This document shows, one piece after another, positions 9,304 to 18,803 of a DNA stretch of 64,000 bases. The stretch lies in assembly GCA_963976815.1 (NCBI GenBank), contig CAXBLU010000002.1:521035-585034 (forward strand), written 5' to 3'. How positions within the stretch are numbered: the stretch's first letter is position 1; each line of letters begins with the position of its first letter. The position numbers and the translations under genes are program-made. Source of the DNA: JAHRVQ01 sp963976815 (GTDB lineage: Bacteria; Pseudomonadota; Gammaproteobacteria; Pseudomonadales; Azotimanducaceae). The notes under the pieces are model-generated. The model ran no database searches, was not told where the DNA came from, and saw only the letters and a program-made list of their open reading frames with translations.

Positions 9304-9343
9304 TAGGGGTAGAGCTCGGATCAATTGCACCTACCCCTATTTT
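9304..9343 (+). terminator. Intrinsic terminator after the P450 gene
   Basis: A 9-bp perfect stem, TAGGGGTAG (9304-9312) with CTACCCCTA (9331-9339), flanks an 18-base loop and is followed by a short T run. A further partial TAGGGGTAG copy lies just upstream (9292-9300). It closes the DUF35/thiolase/P450 operon. Confidence 0.6.
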
Positions 9344-9355
9344 AGTATCGTGGTG

Positions 9356-9718
9356 CTACTCTAGCGCCTTCAGTGCTGTTGTGTCGCTACCGGACACTTT
9401 GTGGTTGATGCCAAGTAGCGCCGTGGCAATCACACGAACAGGCGGTTTGATATCTTCATCGTCGAGCATTTCTTCAAGGTCTTCCCTGTCGGTTTCAGAG
9501 ATCTTGTGCTGAATCTCAGAGACAATCCGGGCGAGCATCTTTTCGTTATAAGACGCGCTATCGCTTTCCTGGATGCCATTTAATACAACCTTGTCAGCAT
9601 CGGAAGGAAAGTGATTCAGAGTCAGGAGAATGCTCGCGATCTTGCTGGTTGCGTCAGAAGCCGAGGCATACAAGGGTGATAGTGCTAATATTAGTACCAA
9701 TACAATTTTCTTAAACAT
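9356..9718 (-). CDS. Small secreted alpha-helical protein, unknown
   Basis: 120 aa from ATG 9718, chosen because it begins a typical signal peptide (MFKKIVLVLILALSPLYASA); the frame extends 10 codons further up. The mature part is helical and acidic (EEMLDDEDIKPPVRVIATALLG, IVSEIQHKISETDREDLEEML) with no cysteines and no recognisable domain. AGGGA lies about 10 nt upstream of the start. It is downstream of the RND operon on the same strand (83-bp gap) and could be cotranscribed with it. Periplasmic location is inferred from the signal peptide; function is unknown. Confidence 0.6.
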   Translation of the reverse strand: MFKKIVLVLILALSPLYASASDATSKIASILLTLNHFPSDADKVVLNGIQESDSASYNEKMLARIVSEIQHKISETDREDLEEMLDDEDIKPPVRVIATALLGINHKVSGSDTTALKALE

Positions 9719-9800
9719 AGCTTTGGTCCCTATGGTGGTGTGCAGCACTTATACTGCTACTGTTACCCAACCGTCCAGTAAAACATCTGCACCAACTCGC

Positions 9801-12800
9801 CTATTTTTTCCCTTCCTCCTGGTTTTCCCCAAGCTCTGATCGACCGGACCAACCCTGGGTGACCGGTATCACCTCTTTTGATTTAGTCAGCAATGAATAC
9901 AGCACTGGCACACACAACAATGTCAGGAAGGTTGAGGTGGTCAAGCCACCGATCACTACAACCGCCAAACCCTTAAACATCGAGTTGCCGATAGCCAGTG
10001 GTAGTAATCCAAAAATACTCGTGATGGAGGTTAATACTATCGGCATAAAGCGATTTACACCGGCTTGAACGGCAACATCAACCAGGCTGAGTTCGGGCTT
10101 TAGTCCACGCAGTTGATTGCCCTCATCCACCAATAGAATACTGTTGTTAATCACAATTCCCATCAGGCTAGTGAGCCCAATAAACGCGAGGAAGGAGATA
10201 GGCTGTCCGGCAACCCAAAGCATGATAAACGCGCCAATAAAACTTAGAGGTATGGCAACAAGAATAATGGCCGGTTGTAGTAATGATTTAAATTGCAGTA
10301 CAAAAATCGCGAGTACAACCAATGACACAAGGCCAAGATTACGACCCGCACCAGAGAATGCTTTTTCGGTGTTTGCCACCTCGCCCTTGATCTCAATGCC
10401 GTAGCCGTCGGGTAACGGATATTCTGCGACCAATTTTTCGATGTTCTGGGTCAGCTTCGGGATCGGGTAGTAGGGTTCAGCGGTGATGCCAATCTTGAGG
10501 TCAGGTTGAAACATGTCGTGGCGAATATCGTATTCGTCTTCAGCGAAGCCATAGGACACAACCTGGCTAAGTGGGATCTGTTGGCCTGTCACAGAAGTCA
10601 CAAAAACCCGGTCGAACACGCTGAAGGGGTCAGCAAGATCAGTACTGGCACGCAGCATAATCGGAAAGTCATCACCCTGGTCGTCCCGGTAGGTGTCGAC
10701 TTCAGCGCCGAAAGTGAGCAGGACCAGCATTTGATCCACCTGGGCGCGACTCACCCCGACGGCGTTGGCGGTTCGCTCTTTGAAGGCAATGTCCACAGCG
10801 TACCAGCGATCGCTCGCGGGATTATCAACATGCTGGATGCCTTCAATCTCGGCTTCTTGAAAATAGCTATCAAATTTTCTGGCCTCTTCACGGGCAAGTT
10901 CAATACGCGGGCCTGTTAAGTGTATCTCTACATCAGAAAAGCCTGGCTCTCCGCCCAATACCATCGGCGTCGCGCGAATGTTAGCGTCTGCAACTCGATC
11001 GGCAAGTTTTGTGTTGATGCGGCTTGTCAGTTCATTAATTTGATCGCTATCGCGGAAGTTGACGGTGCAGAACAGTGTCGCGTTGTTGCGCCCATTTTGT
11101 GAATTCTGAATGCCGGTGTTTACAAACGGGAAGCCGCCGCCGATAACAGTGCCGCAATGTTTTACTGTCGGCTCACTGGCGACAATCTCTCTGACGTCCG
11201 TTGCCAGGTTGTCCACAAAATCTCTGCTGCGATCACTTGGTGCTTCAATTGTGACGGTAAAAAATGGATCTTCGCTGTCGGGGAAGACTATTACTTCTAA
11301 TCGGGCCGCCAGGAATCCGGTGAATGCCAACAACAGTAAAACGCCTCCTAACAGCTGCCACGGGTGGAGGATTAAGTGCCTGAGTGAACGGATATAGAGA
11401 CCATCGCGGATAGGCGCGATATAGCCTAGAAAACTCGGTGGATTCGGGAGTCTTCCAATGGTTTTTCGTGTGCCGATACGCGACATCAGTAGAGTCGAGA
11501 AAAGAATTGCTGAAATCAGCGAAGCCGCCAGGCAAAGCCAGATCGTGGCAACCATAGAGTGTAAAAACAAGCCGGTGGGTGATGTGAGCAGAAACAGCGG
11601 GGCAAACGCGAGGGCCGTCGTTGCCGTTGCCGATAGCAGTGGTGACATAACCGAGGATGCACCATCAATCGCTGCATCCATGGAGTTCATGCCTCGATAA
11701 GCTTCATTCTTGTAAACGTTTTCACCAACCACGATTCCGTTGTCGACAATTAGACCGAGGGAAATGACAAAGCCGGCCAGGGAGATTTCTTGAATGCCAT
11801 AGTCTGTTGCGGATAAACCCACAACCGACAACAGAAGCGAAATCGGCAACATCATGGCGATCACAAGCCCGGAGCGCCAGCCGACTGAAAAAAGTAGCAC
11901 CAGGGTCAAAATGACAATACCCTGCAGAATATTGGTGATCAGTTGCCGCAGCTTAAAATCGACGCCATCAGCAACATCAAAAAGCCAATCGACGCTGACG
12001 TCTTCAGGCAGGTCTGCGTTGGAAGCCTCAACCACCTGATCGATATCTGCCTTGACCGTAAACACATTGGCATCTGCCGCCATCTTCATCGTTAGGAACG
12101 TGGCAGCCGCGCCATCTACCCTGGTACGCAATGCGTTTTTATCGATGGTTTTACGTACGGTGGCAACATCCCGAAGGGCCAGGGCGCTGCCAGAGTTGGT
12201 GATCAGCATGGTATTGCTGATAGCGTCGAGGGATTTATAGCCGCCGCTAAATGCGAGTACTGAGATGGCTTTGTCACCCATCTCAAACGTGCCGGTTGGC
12301 AGGAACCGGTTATTGCCCTGGATTGCGCTGTGGACCTGGCCGACATCTATGCCGTAACGATGGAGGCGGGCTAGATCCAAATCAATACGAATTTCCTGTT
12401 GCGGCTTTAAGACCTCAACCTCAGCAAGGTTAGGTACGTTACGTAGGTCCCGTTTCAGTTTTTCTGCAATCTGGACTCGCTCAGCATCCGTCGCGGTGTT
12501 GGACACCACGGCAATCACAAAAGAAACAATGACATCAATTGGGCTTTGTTTTGCCACCGTGACCTCGGCATCGTCAGGCAAGTCCGGTTTTAGATTGTTA
12601 ATTTTTGAATTGATATCAACATACTCATCGTCAATATCTACGCCGTGATCGTATTCCATTAAAATGGTGGCCTGGCTATTAGATATTGAGGATTCGAATC
12701 GATTGAGGTTTCTTGTGGTCTCTAAACGCTCTTCTAGCGGATTGATTACGCGTTGTTCAATTTCACGGGATGATGCCCCGGGCAAGCTGACATTGAGTAA

Positions 12801-12938
12801 GAGTGTTGGCATCTCAACCGTGGGCAGTTGAGAAATGCGTAGATTGGGAAGATTGGTCAACGCAGCCAGAACCACAACAAATACAAACAAAATGGTAAAT
12901 AGCCGATTTGTAACAACAAATTCAATAACGCTTCGCAT
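9801..12938 (-). CDS. RND efflux pump, inner-membrane transporter (AcrB-type)
   Basis: 1045 aa, full length for a hydrophobe/amphiphile RND transporter: TM1 at about 10-30, a large porter loop, the TM2-6 block (about 335-540), a second porter loop, then TM8-12 ending near residue 1020. The proton-relay segment reads SLGLIVDNGIVVGENVY, with Asp-Asn where AcrB has Asp-Asp. It exports hydrophobic compounds in exchange for protons, with the adaptor encoded just upstream (5-bp gap). No outer-membrane channel gene is nearby, so a TolC-like protein elsewhere is presumed. Substrate unknown. Confidence 0.9.
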   Translation of the reverse strand: MRSVIEFVVTNRLFTILFVFVVVLAALTNLPNLRISQLPTVEMPTLLLNVSLPGASSREIEQRVINPLEERLETTRNLNRFESSISNSQATILMEYDHGVDIDDEYVDINSKINNLKPDLPDDAEVTVAKQSPIDVIVSFVIAVVSNTATDAERVQIAEKLKRDLRNVPNLAEVEVLKPQQEIRIDLDLARLHRYGIDVGQVHSAIQGNNRFLPTGTFEMGDKAISVLAFSGGYKSLDAISNTMLITNSGSALALRDVATVRKTIDKNALRTRVDGAAATFLTMKMAADANVFTVKADIDQVVEASNADLPEDVSVDWLFDVADGVDFKLRQLITNILQGIVILTLVLLFSVGWRSGLVIAMMLPISLLLSVVGLSATDYGIQEISLAGFVISLGLIVDNGIVVGENVYKNEAYRGMNSMDAAIDGASSVMSPLLSATATTALAFAPLFLLTSPTGLFLHSMVATIWLCLAASLISAILFSTLLMSRIGTRKTIGRLPNPPSFLGYIAPIRDGLYIRSLRHLILHPWQLLGGVLLLLAFTGFLAARLEVIVFPDSEDPFFTVTIEAPSDRSRDFVDNLATDVREIVASEPTVKHCGTVIGGGFPFVNTGIQNSQNGRNNATLFCTVNFRDSDQINELTSRINTKLADRVADANIRATPMVLGGEPGFSDVEIHLTGPRIELAREEARKFDSYFQEAEIEGIQHVDNPASDRWYAVDIAFKERTANAVGVSRAQVDQMLVLLTFGAEVDTYRDDQGDDFPIMLRASTDLADPFSVFDRVFVTSVTGQQIPLSQVVSYGFAEDEYDIRHDMFQPDLKIGITAEPYYPIPKLTQNIEKLVAEYPLPDGYGIEIKGEVANTEKAFSGAGRNLGLVSLVVLAIFVLQFKSLLQPAIILVAIPLSFIGAFIMLWVAGQPISFLAFIGLTSLMGIVINNSILLVDEGNQLRGLKPELSLVDVAVQAGVNRFMPIVLTSITSIFGLLPLAIGNSMFKGLAVVVIGGLTTSTFLTLLCVPVLYSLLTKSKEVIPVTQGWSGRSELGENQEEGKK

Positions 12939-12943
12939 ATTTG

Positions 12944-13987
12944 TTATAGCACTCTGACGTTACTGTTGTGGCGCAGACTTTGCTGGCCTCTGATCACAAC
13001 CTTACTTCCTTCAGCTACAGGCTCAACCAGGGCGACCCATCCGGCACTAATCGTGACAATATGTACGGGGAATTCACTGACTCGCGTTTGTGATTCATCT
13101 AGAACGTAGATTGAGCCCTGGTTAGCTCTGAGGTCAACCAGGGCGTCGAGCGGCACCATTGTGTAGCTCTCTTGTGTTTCATGAATGAGATCAATTTCTA
13201 CCACCATGCCTGGTCTAAGCTCTCGACCTTCGTCGTCAATGGTGACCTCTACTGTGTACAAACCGTCGCGGCGGTCGGCAACGCCAGCTTGTTTGGTGAG
13301 GGTGCCGTTAAATATTTCACCTGGGTAGGGTGCAAATCTTGCGCGGGCGATGGTGCCAACGCCAAATGCAAATGCATTTTGATCGGTGAGTTCAACTTCT
13401 GTCACCCAGGATTTTGAGATGTCACGGAAAGAGTAGATGGGCGTGCCTGCGGTGATGGTTGTTCGTGAATCTTCGTGCTCTTTTAAGATTACGCCATCTG
13501 CAGGGGCAATAAGAGTGCAACGTTCGAGCTCTAGTTTTGCCTGCTCGAAGTTAATTCGGGCGGTTTCTAATTCGTCCCTTGAATTCTCGAGTTCGGAAGT
13601 CTGGACCATTCGTTCTTCCGCAAGCTTCTCGAAACGCTCCAGCTTTCGTGCTGCCTGGTCCCGTTGAACTCGCGCTTGATCCAATTTGTCCTTGGCATCA
13701 CGGGTTTCCAGGGTTGCTAATATCTGGCCTTTGGTAACGCTTTCTCCTTCAACAGCATTAAATTGTTTGATGCGACCATTAATCCTAAAAGAGAGGTCTT
13801 CGATTTTGGGCGCTAACACGCCATAGGTGCTGACCTGCCGGACAACCGGTCGTAGTTCAACCGCGGTAACCCGAACGGGATGTCCCTGGGATTCCGCAAG
13901 GGTGTTCGGTGTAAAAATTGACACTGCACTCAACAGCAGGAGGCACTGTATGCCAGAGCGATATTTGTTTTTACACATAATGGTCAA
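12944..13987 (-). CDS. RND periplasmic adaptor (membrane fusion protein)
   Basis: 347 aa. A signal peptide (about 1-31, ending TLA) is followed by the lipoyl half-motif (SFRINGRIKQFNAVEGESVTKGQILATLE), a coiled-coil hairpin (about 98-155, DQARVQRDQAARKLERFEKLAEERMVQTSELENSRDELETARINFEQAKLELER is its core region), the second lipoyl half (APADGVILKEHEDSRTTITAGTPI) and beta-barrel/MP domains. It has no lipobox, unlike the adaptor at 46028-47086. It is the first gene of the RND operon. The start could equally be the Met at codon 4 (MCKNKYR). Confidence 0.9.
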   Translation of the reverse strand: MTIMCKNKYRSGIQCLLLLSAVSIFTPNTLAESQGHPVRVTAVELRPVVRQVSTYGVLAPKIEDLSFRINGRIKQFNAVEGESVTKGQILATLETRDAKDKLDQARVQRDQAARKLERFEKLAEERMVQTSELENSRDELETARINFEQAKLELERCTLIAPADGVILKEHEDSRTTITAGTPIYSFRDISKSWVTEVELTDQNAFAFGVGTIARARFAPYPGEIFNGTLTKQAGVADRRDGLYTVEVTIDDEGRELRPGMVVEIDLIHETQESYTMVPLDALVDLRANQGSIYVLDESQTRVSEFPVHIVTISAGWVALVEPVAEGSKVVIRGQQSLRHNSNVRVL

Positions 13988-14085
13988 AACCCGAATGCTG
14001 AACGACTCAGGATATACCAGAAGGCTTGCTGGGGGAAAATGAGGACATGGAAGTGCTTTATTTTTTCTTTCTATTTTTATCCAGA

Positions 14086-14571
14086 TCAGCTCAACGTTGT
14101 AATGGTGTAGATGACCAATTTCCCATCTATTGCAGCCGAAATCTCGTCGTCGCAGGTTGCTCCGACTAGTGCCTGGCCTAACGGCGATTGCTGAGTCACG
14201 ACGGTGATTCGGGTGCCTTCAAAATTTAGAACCAGCCCGCCAGCAGATGGACCTATAAATACAACTCGCGGGTTCCCCGAATCGTCTTCCAGTGACACAA
14301 GCGAGCCGGTTGTCGCTTTAAGATGAATGTCGGTAGAGGTGGCAAGAGGTTGAAACGCCTCGAGGGCCGTGGTGAGTTGCAACACTCTTTCTGACTGGCC
14401 GTGGGCGAGATAGGCAGCTTCAAGCCCTAGTGTGTCGTATCGATTCTCCGCGGCATTTTCCTTATTGGTTGCGGTTTCACGGGCTTCGTCCGCCGCAGCT
14501 AGTGCTGTATCTATGGCGGACTTTAGATCGTCAATAATGGCATGGACTAATGCGCTCTTGTTCATTGACAC
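14086..14571 (-). CDS. GreA/GreB-like protein (transcription elongation factor domain)
   Basis: 161 aa. The N-terminal half is a predicted helical hairpin (about 5-75, ALVHAIIDDLKSAIDTALAAADEARE...). The C-terminal half (about 80-160) matches the FKBP-like GreA/GreB/Rnk domain, with TVVTQQSPLGQALVGATCDDEISAAIDGK aligning to the conserved SPLGxALLGKxxGDEV region. It lacks the acidic tip pattern of genuine GreA, so cleavage-factor activity on stalled RNA polymerase is uncertain; RNA polymerase secondary-channel binding is plausible. It lies directly downstream of the MFS gene (42 bp) on the same strand and may be cotranscribed. Confidence 0.65.
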   Translation of the reverse strand: MSMNKSALVHAIIDDLKSAIDTALAAADEARETATNKENAAENRYDTLGLEAAYLAHGQSERVLQLTTALEAFQPLATSTDIHLKATTGSLVSLEDDSGNPRVVFIGPSAGGLVLNFEGTRITVVTQQSPLGQALVGATCDDEISAAIDGKLVIYTITTLS

Positions 14572-14613
14572 TTGAAGGCGGCAATCTGTTTGAACATCCT
14601 CTGGCTTCTACTT

Positions 14614-16104
14614 TTAAGCAGTTTCTAACGGTGCAACAAAGTCGCGTTTTAATGTGCGTGCGGACATCAAAAAGCAGCCCGCTGCAACGATAAACCACAG
14701 GACTGTCACGGAGACTGCATTTTTTAGTCCCGTTGAATTTGCCGTATCACATACTACCCGTTGTGCTTCATTTAGCGTGGAGTCTGTTGCGCCACAGATT
14801 GCGGGTGTGAGCTGGCCAGCAAAATGACTGTCCGCAAGTTGCATACTCATAAATGTGTCGCTCATAAATCCGACAAAATATGGTCCGATGCCGTTACCTA
14901 TGATTGAAACGAGGATTAGCAGAGTCGCAATTGCGGTGGCCCGGGAACGAGCGCTGACAACACCCTGACCGATATTGTACTGGGCACCTAAATAAGCGTA
15001 GTGACAAACGGCGGCGATACCCCACAGGATAAACACAGTTGTCAGACTCTCGGCAAAAAAAGCGGCGATATAAGCTGGGACTGCGATCAATAGGCCGATG
15101 GCAGGAACCCAGGCCACGGCTGTCTGGGAACGGGGCGTAAGCTTTTCAGTAAGGTAACCGCCAAGAAATGTACCGATTGCGGCCAGGAATGACAGTGGCG
15201 CGCCAAAGTTTATGGCCGCATCTCTGACATCTAGGCCATGCTCACGCTGTAAAAACGGCGCTTGAAAGCTGGATAGGCCATAGCCGACAAAGGCCACCAT
15301 CGCGGCACCTATTGCCATCCACCAGAAGGTGGGTTTGTGCTTGAGTTCCTGAAATGCAATTGACCAGTGGGCGGGCTCAGTTGTCGCCAGGTCCGGAGTG
15401 TCGGAGTAGCCGCGGGGCGGTTCTTTGATGGTAAACAGTACAACCAGTGCGATCAAAACACCCGGCAATCCCACAACCACAAAGGCAATTCGCCAGCCTT
15501 CAACGGCAGCCCAGTCTAGACCCGAAAACAAACCACCGAGGCCTATGCTGCTAATCCATGCGCCAAAATCAGCACCTTGCATTTGTGCAATCGGGCCGCC
15601 AAATAGATTGGCGAGAACAGAACCCAGGGTGACACCCATCGAGTAGATGCCCAGCGCCGTCGCTCGCTTACGGGCGATAAAATAGTCACCAATGATGGAG
15701 TTAGCAGGAGGGGTACAACCCGCTTCACCGATGGCGACCCCAATTCTGAAAAACAGTAGCATCAGGAATCCCGCGGCGATACCGCACAGGGCCGTCATAA
15801 TTGACCACAAAATGATGCAAACCGTAATGACTTTGACGCGATTAGAGCGGTCAGCCCATAGCGCTATGGGTAGGCCCATGACCGCGTAAAAGATTGCAAA
15901 GGGAGGGCCGTAGAGCAACCCCCACTGGGAGTCGGTCAGGCCGAATGAGTCGATGATCGGCTGAGCGACAACCGCAATAAGGGTCCTATCGACAAAATTC
16001 AGCGTATAAACGAACATCAGTAGAAATAGGACGTAATTTCTGTATCCCGGCTCGCCGTATCCAGTGAGGTGGCCATCCTGTGCTACTGCTGCGCTAGTGC
16101 TCAT
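14614..16104 (-). CDS. MFS transporter (spinster-like/anion-cation type)
   Basis: 496 aa from ATG 16104, preferred because AGGAAA lies about 8 nt upstream; a more distal ATG adds 17 basic residues (MPRKRNTSHNKNN). About 12 membrane segments. The TM1 motif YTLNFVDRTLIAVVAQPI and the loop 2-3 motif GLPIALWADRSNRVKV are typical of the spinster-like MFS group. A 40-residue extramembrane insertion near the C-terminus contains three cysteines (GQLTPAICGATDS...VVCDTA). The substrate is probably an organic anion or lipid-like molecule, but nothing in the context specifies it. Confidence 0.8.
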   Translation of the reverse strand: MSTSAAVAQDGHLTGYGEPGYRNYVLFLLMFVYTLNFVDRTLIAVVAQPIIDSFGLTDSQWGLLYGPPFAIFYAVMGLPIALWADRSNRVKVITVCIILWSIMTALCGIAAGFLMLLFFRIGVAIGEAGCTPPANSIIGDYFIARKRATALGIYSMGVTLGSVLANLFGGPIAQMQGADFGAWISSIGLGGLFSGLDWAAVEGWRIAFVVVGLPGVLIALVVLFTIKEPPRGYSDTPDLATTEPAHWSIAFQELKHKPTFWWMAIGAAMVAFVGYGLSSFQAPFLQREHGLDVRDAAINFGAPLSFLAAIGTFLGGYLTEKLTPRSQTAVAWVPAIGLLIAVPAYIAAFFAESLTTVFILWGIAAVCHYAYLGAQYNIGQGVVSARSRATAIATLLILVSIIGNGIGPYFVGFMSDTFMSMQLADSHFAGQLTPAICGATDSTLNEAQRVVCDTANSTGLKNAVSVTVLWFIVAAGCFLMSARTLKRDFVAPLETA

Positions 16105-16454
16105 ATCTTGTTTCCTATTATTCTTGTTATGACTGGTATTTCGCTTGCGTGGCAAGAGTGTTAGCCATTATTAGCCACATACTATATTTTCCATCCAGAA
16201 CTAGGAAATAAATCTTTGGGTTTGTCTGTGATGCCTGCTGATTGAAAATTAGTGTCTCAAGAGCCTAACGCATGACCCAAGGTGCATATTTGACTCTGGC
16301 ACTTGAAGAGAACCCCCGAACCTTTCTGGTGATAGGTGGGTGTTATATATCGTAGGAGTTTCGAAATAATGGCAACGAGCTCAATTGTGTTAACTCAGCG
16401 GTCGGGAATGCCAATTTCTCCGTGGAAGTGTCGCTGGTGTAGAATGGGCAACCA
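16105..16454. other. Intergenic region between divergent MFS and acyltransferase genes
   Basis: A 350-base divergent region with no convincing ORF, RNA gene or repeat. It must contain both promoters. TATAT-rich stretches near 16340-16350 could serve the rightward gene, but no consensus pair is clear enough to call. Confidence 0.4.
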
Positions 16455-17282
16455 ATGATCCAGCTTCTACAAAAATTTGTCCGTCAAGGCATTAGTTTAA
16501 TGTCTGCCCTGTGGGTAGCCGCTAATTTGTCATTCTGGTTGATACCACTCTTGATCGTTTCAGTGTTTAAGATTTTGTTGCCGACTCCATTGGTTGCGGC
16601 GGTTTGTGAACGAGTATTAGAATTTATCTATCGCGCTGCGGTTTTGGTTGATAGCTTCTGGATGACCAGAGTGATTGGTATCCGTATCAATATCATTGGT
16701 GAATTACCCGATCACCCTTCGCCGATTGTAGTGAGTAATCATCAGACCTGGTTTGATATTCCCGTCATTCAACATACGGTGACCGGCAAAGGCCCCATTT
16801 TAAAATTTCTGATCAAACGACAACTGGTGTGGGTGCCGATTATTGGTTGGATCTGTTATGCATTAAATTTTCCTCGCTTAAATCGGGGGCAGGGTGACAA
16901 TGCCCGACAGAAAGATCTGGCTGCGATCAAATCCGCTTCTGATGTTTTATCAAGAGAGCGCGGCGCCTTAATGATTTTTGCCGAGGGCACACGCTTCACA
17001 AACGCAAAACACACTGAACAGCAGTCACCTTATCAACATCTACTCAACCCAAAACCAGGTGGCTTAAAAATCGCGCTTGAATCCGCGCCCTCCGACACAC
17101 CTGTGGTTGATCTAAGTGTTGTGTATCGCAATCAAGAAACCAACTTCTGGCGTTGCTTGCATGGCGCCTGCCCAACAATTGATGTTGTGATCAACAATTA
17201 CCTTGCGAGTGATATTAAAGACGCCCGAACCTGGCTTGAAGCCCGTTGGCAGGAAAAAGATCGACATTTGGGAGCGGAATAA
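16455..17282 (+). CDS. 1-acyl-glycerol-3-phosphate acyltransferase-like (PlsC/YihG type)
   Basis: 275 aa. An N-terminal hydrophobic helix (about 16-45) precedes the PlsC domain with the catalytic NHQTWFD (H-x4-D). The substrate-binding EGTRFT follows after FPRLNRGQGDNARQKD. The bulky C-terminal region and TRFTNAKH resemble the E. coli YihG branch rather than PlsC itself. It should transfer a fatty acyl chain to the sn-2 position of lysophosphatidate at the inner membrane. Monocistronic by spacing. Confidence 0.85.
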   Translation: MIQLLQKFVRQGISLMSALWVAANLSFWLIPLLIVSVFKILLPTPLVAAVCERVLEFIYRAAVLVDSFWMTRVIGIRINIIGELPDHPSPIVVSNHQTWFDIPVIQHTVTGKGPILKFLIKRQLVWVPIIGWICYALNFPRLNRGQGDNARQKDLAAIKSASDVLSRERGALMIFAEGTRFTNAKHTEQQSPYQHLLNPKPGGLKIALESAPSDTPVVDLSVVYRNQETNFWRCLHGACPTIDVVINNYLASDIKDARTWLEARWQEKDRHLGAE

Positions 17283-17550
17283 ACTGCGAGCCTGGTTAGG
17301 TGGTTCTTTAGGACGTCTTCGTGCATTGGGGAGCTCTGGCGTGTCAAGAGTCACGAACTGACCTGGTAGGTGGTAGGCGGCTGTCGCATTGAACAGCCGC
17401 GATGTTTCTGTTTCGCTGTGCGGTTCATTCAACAAAAATGAACCCGCCCTCATCAGAAGGCGATGAGCCATGTCTGGTAAGAGAAATCGAGACCTTTCAG
17501 ATTTCCGAGATCCAAGCTAATCTGCGTATATCTGTACAGAGAGGTAAATT

Positions 17551-18741
17551 GTGGACATCCGTGAACTAGAAATCGGCGAAACGCTATTTCAGGAAGGTGA
17601 CGGGGCTGACACCGCGTACATCGTTGAGGTCGGTGAATTAGAAATCAGCACCCATGCTGATGGGCATAAGCTCGTCATTTGTTCCCTGGTGGATGGGGAT
17701 ATTGTTGGTGAAATGGGCATCATTGATGGTGCGCCACGAACCGCCACAGCGACGGCCCTGAAGCAAACCCGGCTTATCTGTATCACGCAAAACCAGCTTA
17801 CTGATCGAATCTCCGAAGCCGACGATATCTTAAAGTTGCTGGTTCAGGTGCTGCTTGAGCGCTATCGATCTGGCCTCAGCAAGATGAAAGGTGATCAACG
17901 ACTGGCGGAGCCCGAGTTGGCCGCGAGGGAATATGTACATCATGGCATCAATAAGATGCGCCTTGAGGCAGATCTGAGGGAGGCTCTTGAGACCGATGAG
18001 CTGAAGGTTTTTTATCAACCGATTGCTGACCTTAGAACCGGACACATTGCAGGGTTTGAAGCGCTGACGCGTTGGATTCATCCCACCCGGGGTTTTATTT
18101 CTCCCGGTTTGTTTATCTCTTTAGCTGAAGAGACCGAATTGATCGTTCCTGTAGGGCTCCAGGTGTTCAAACAAGCATCAAAGGATATGGTGCGTTTGCA
18201 GAAATCTGCCGATGCGGTGGGTTACCATCATCCGCTCTTTATGAGCATCAACGTGTCTGGGCGACAGGTCATCAATGAAAGGTTCCTGACCCAGGCAGCG
18301 GAGATTGTCGACAGTACAGGCTTATCCCGTGATCAGTTTAAACTGGAAATCACCGAGAGTTTTGCGATTGATGTTGCCGCGGCGGCTCGCTGGATCACAG
18401 AGGCCCACGAACATGGCTTCAAGGTTGCCCTTGATGATTTTGGTACCGGCGTGTCGAGTCTTGAGACGCTTTATCGCCTGGATCTGGACGCCGCAAAAAT
18501 CGACAGGGCATTTGTTATCGATCTAGCCAGTAATCTCCGAAGTCGTCAATTGACTCGAGACATTGTGGCCATGATCCAACGGTTGGGTCTAGAGGTGATT
18601 GTTGAGGGCGTGGAGGAGCGCTCGCAAATGGAATTTATCCGGGCTTTGGACTGCCAGTATGCCCAGGGTTATCTGTTTGGAAAATCTCTGCCCGTGCAGG
18701 ACGCTGAAAGATTGTTTCTTGAGCCACCGGTCCTTGACTAA
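17551..18741 (+). CDS. Cyclic-nucleotide-binding domain fused to EAL phosphodiesterase
   Basis: 396 aa with a GTG start placed 7 nt after GAGAGG. Residues about 5-105 form a cNMP-binding/CRP-like beta roll (GETLFQEGDGADTAYIVEVGELEI, GDIVGEMGIIDGAPRTATATA). Residues about 140-390 form an EAL domain with the metal and catalytic residues expected of an active c-di-GMP phosphodiesterase: FEALTRW, SINVSG, LEITES, DDFGTG, KIDRAFV, VEGVEE and QGYLFGKSL. No membrane segment. It likely lowers c-di-GMP in response to a small ligand; whether the roll still binds a nucleotide is not determinable here. Confidence 0.9.
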   Translation: MDIRELEIGETLFQEGDGADTAYIVEVGELEISTHADGHKLVICSLVDGDIVGEMGIIDGAPRTATATALKQTRLICITQNQLTDRISEADDILKLLVQVLLERYRSGLSKMKGDQRLAEPELAAREYVHHGINKMRLEADLREALETDELKVFYQPIADLRTGHIAGFEALTRWIHPTRGFISPGLFISLAEETELIVPVGLQVFKQASKDMVRLQKSADAVGYHHPLFMSINVSGRQVINERFLTQAAEIVDSTGLSRDQFKLEITESFAIDVAAAARWITEAHEHGFKVALDDFGTGVSSLETLYRLDLDAAKIDRAFVIDLASNLRSRQLTRDIVAMIQRLGLEVIVEGVEERSQMEFIRALDCQYAQGYLFGKSLPVQDAERLFLEPPVLD

Positions 18742-18803
18742 GGATGGATGAGAGTCAGGTTGAATAATCATTGTTTACGGTCAGCCGCAGGGTTGTGGGA
18801 CAG

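Noticed and set aside
10506..10919. Plus-strand ORFs within the first RND gene
   Set aside because: Antisense shadows without ribosome sites; the RND frame accounts for the coding signal.
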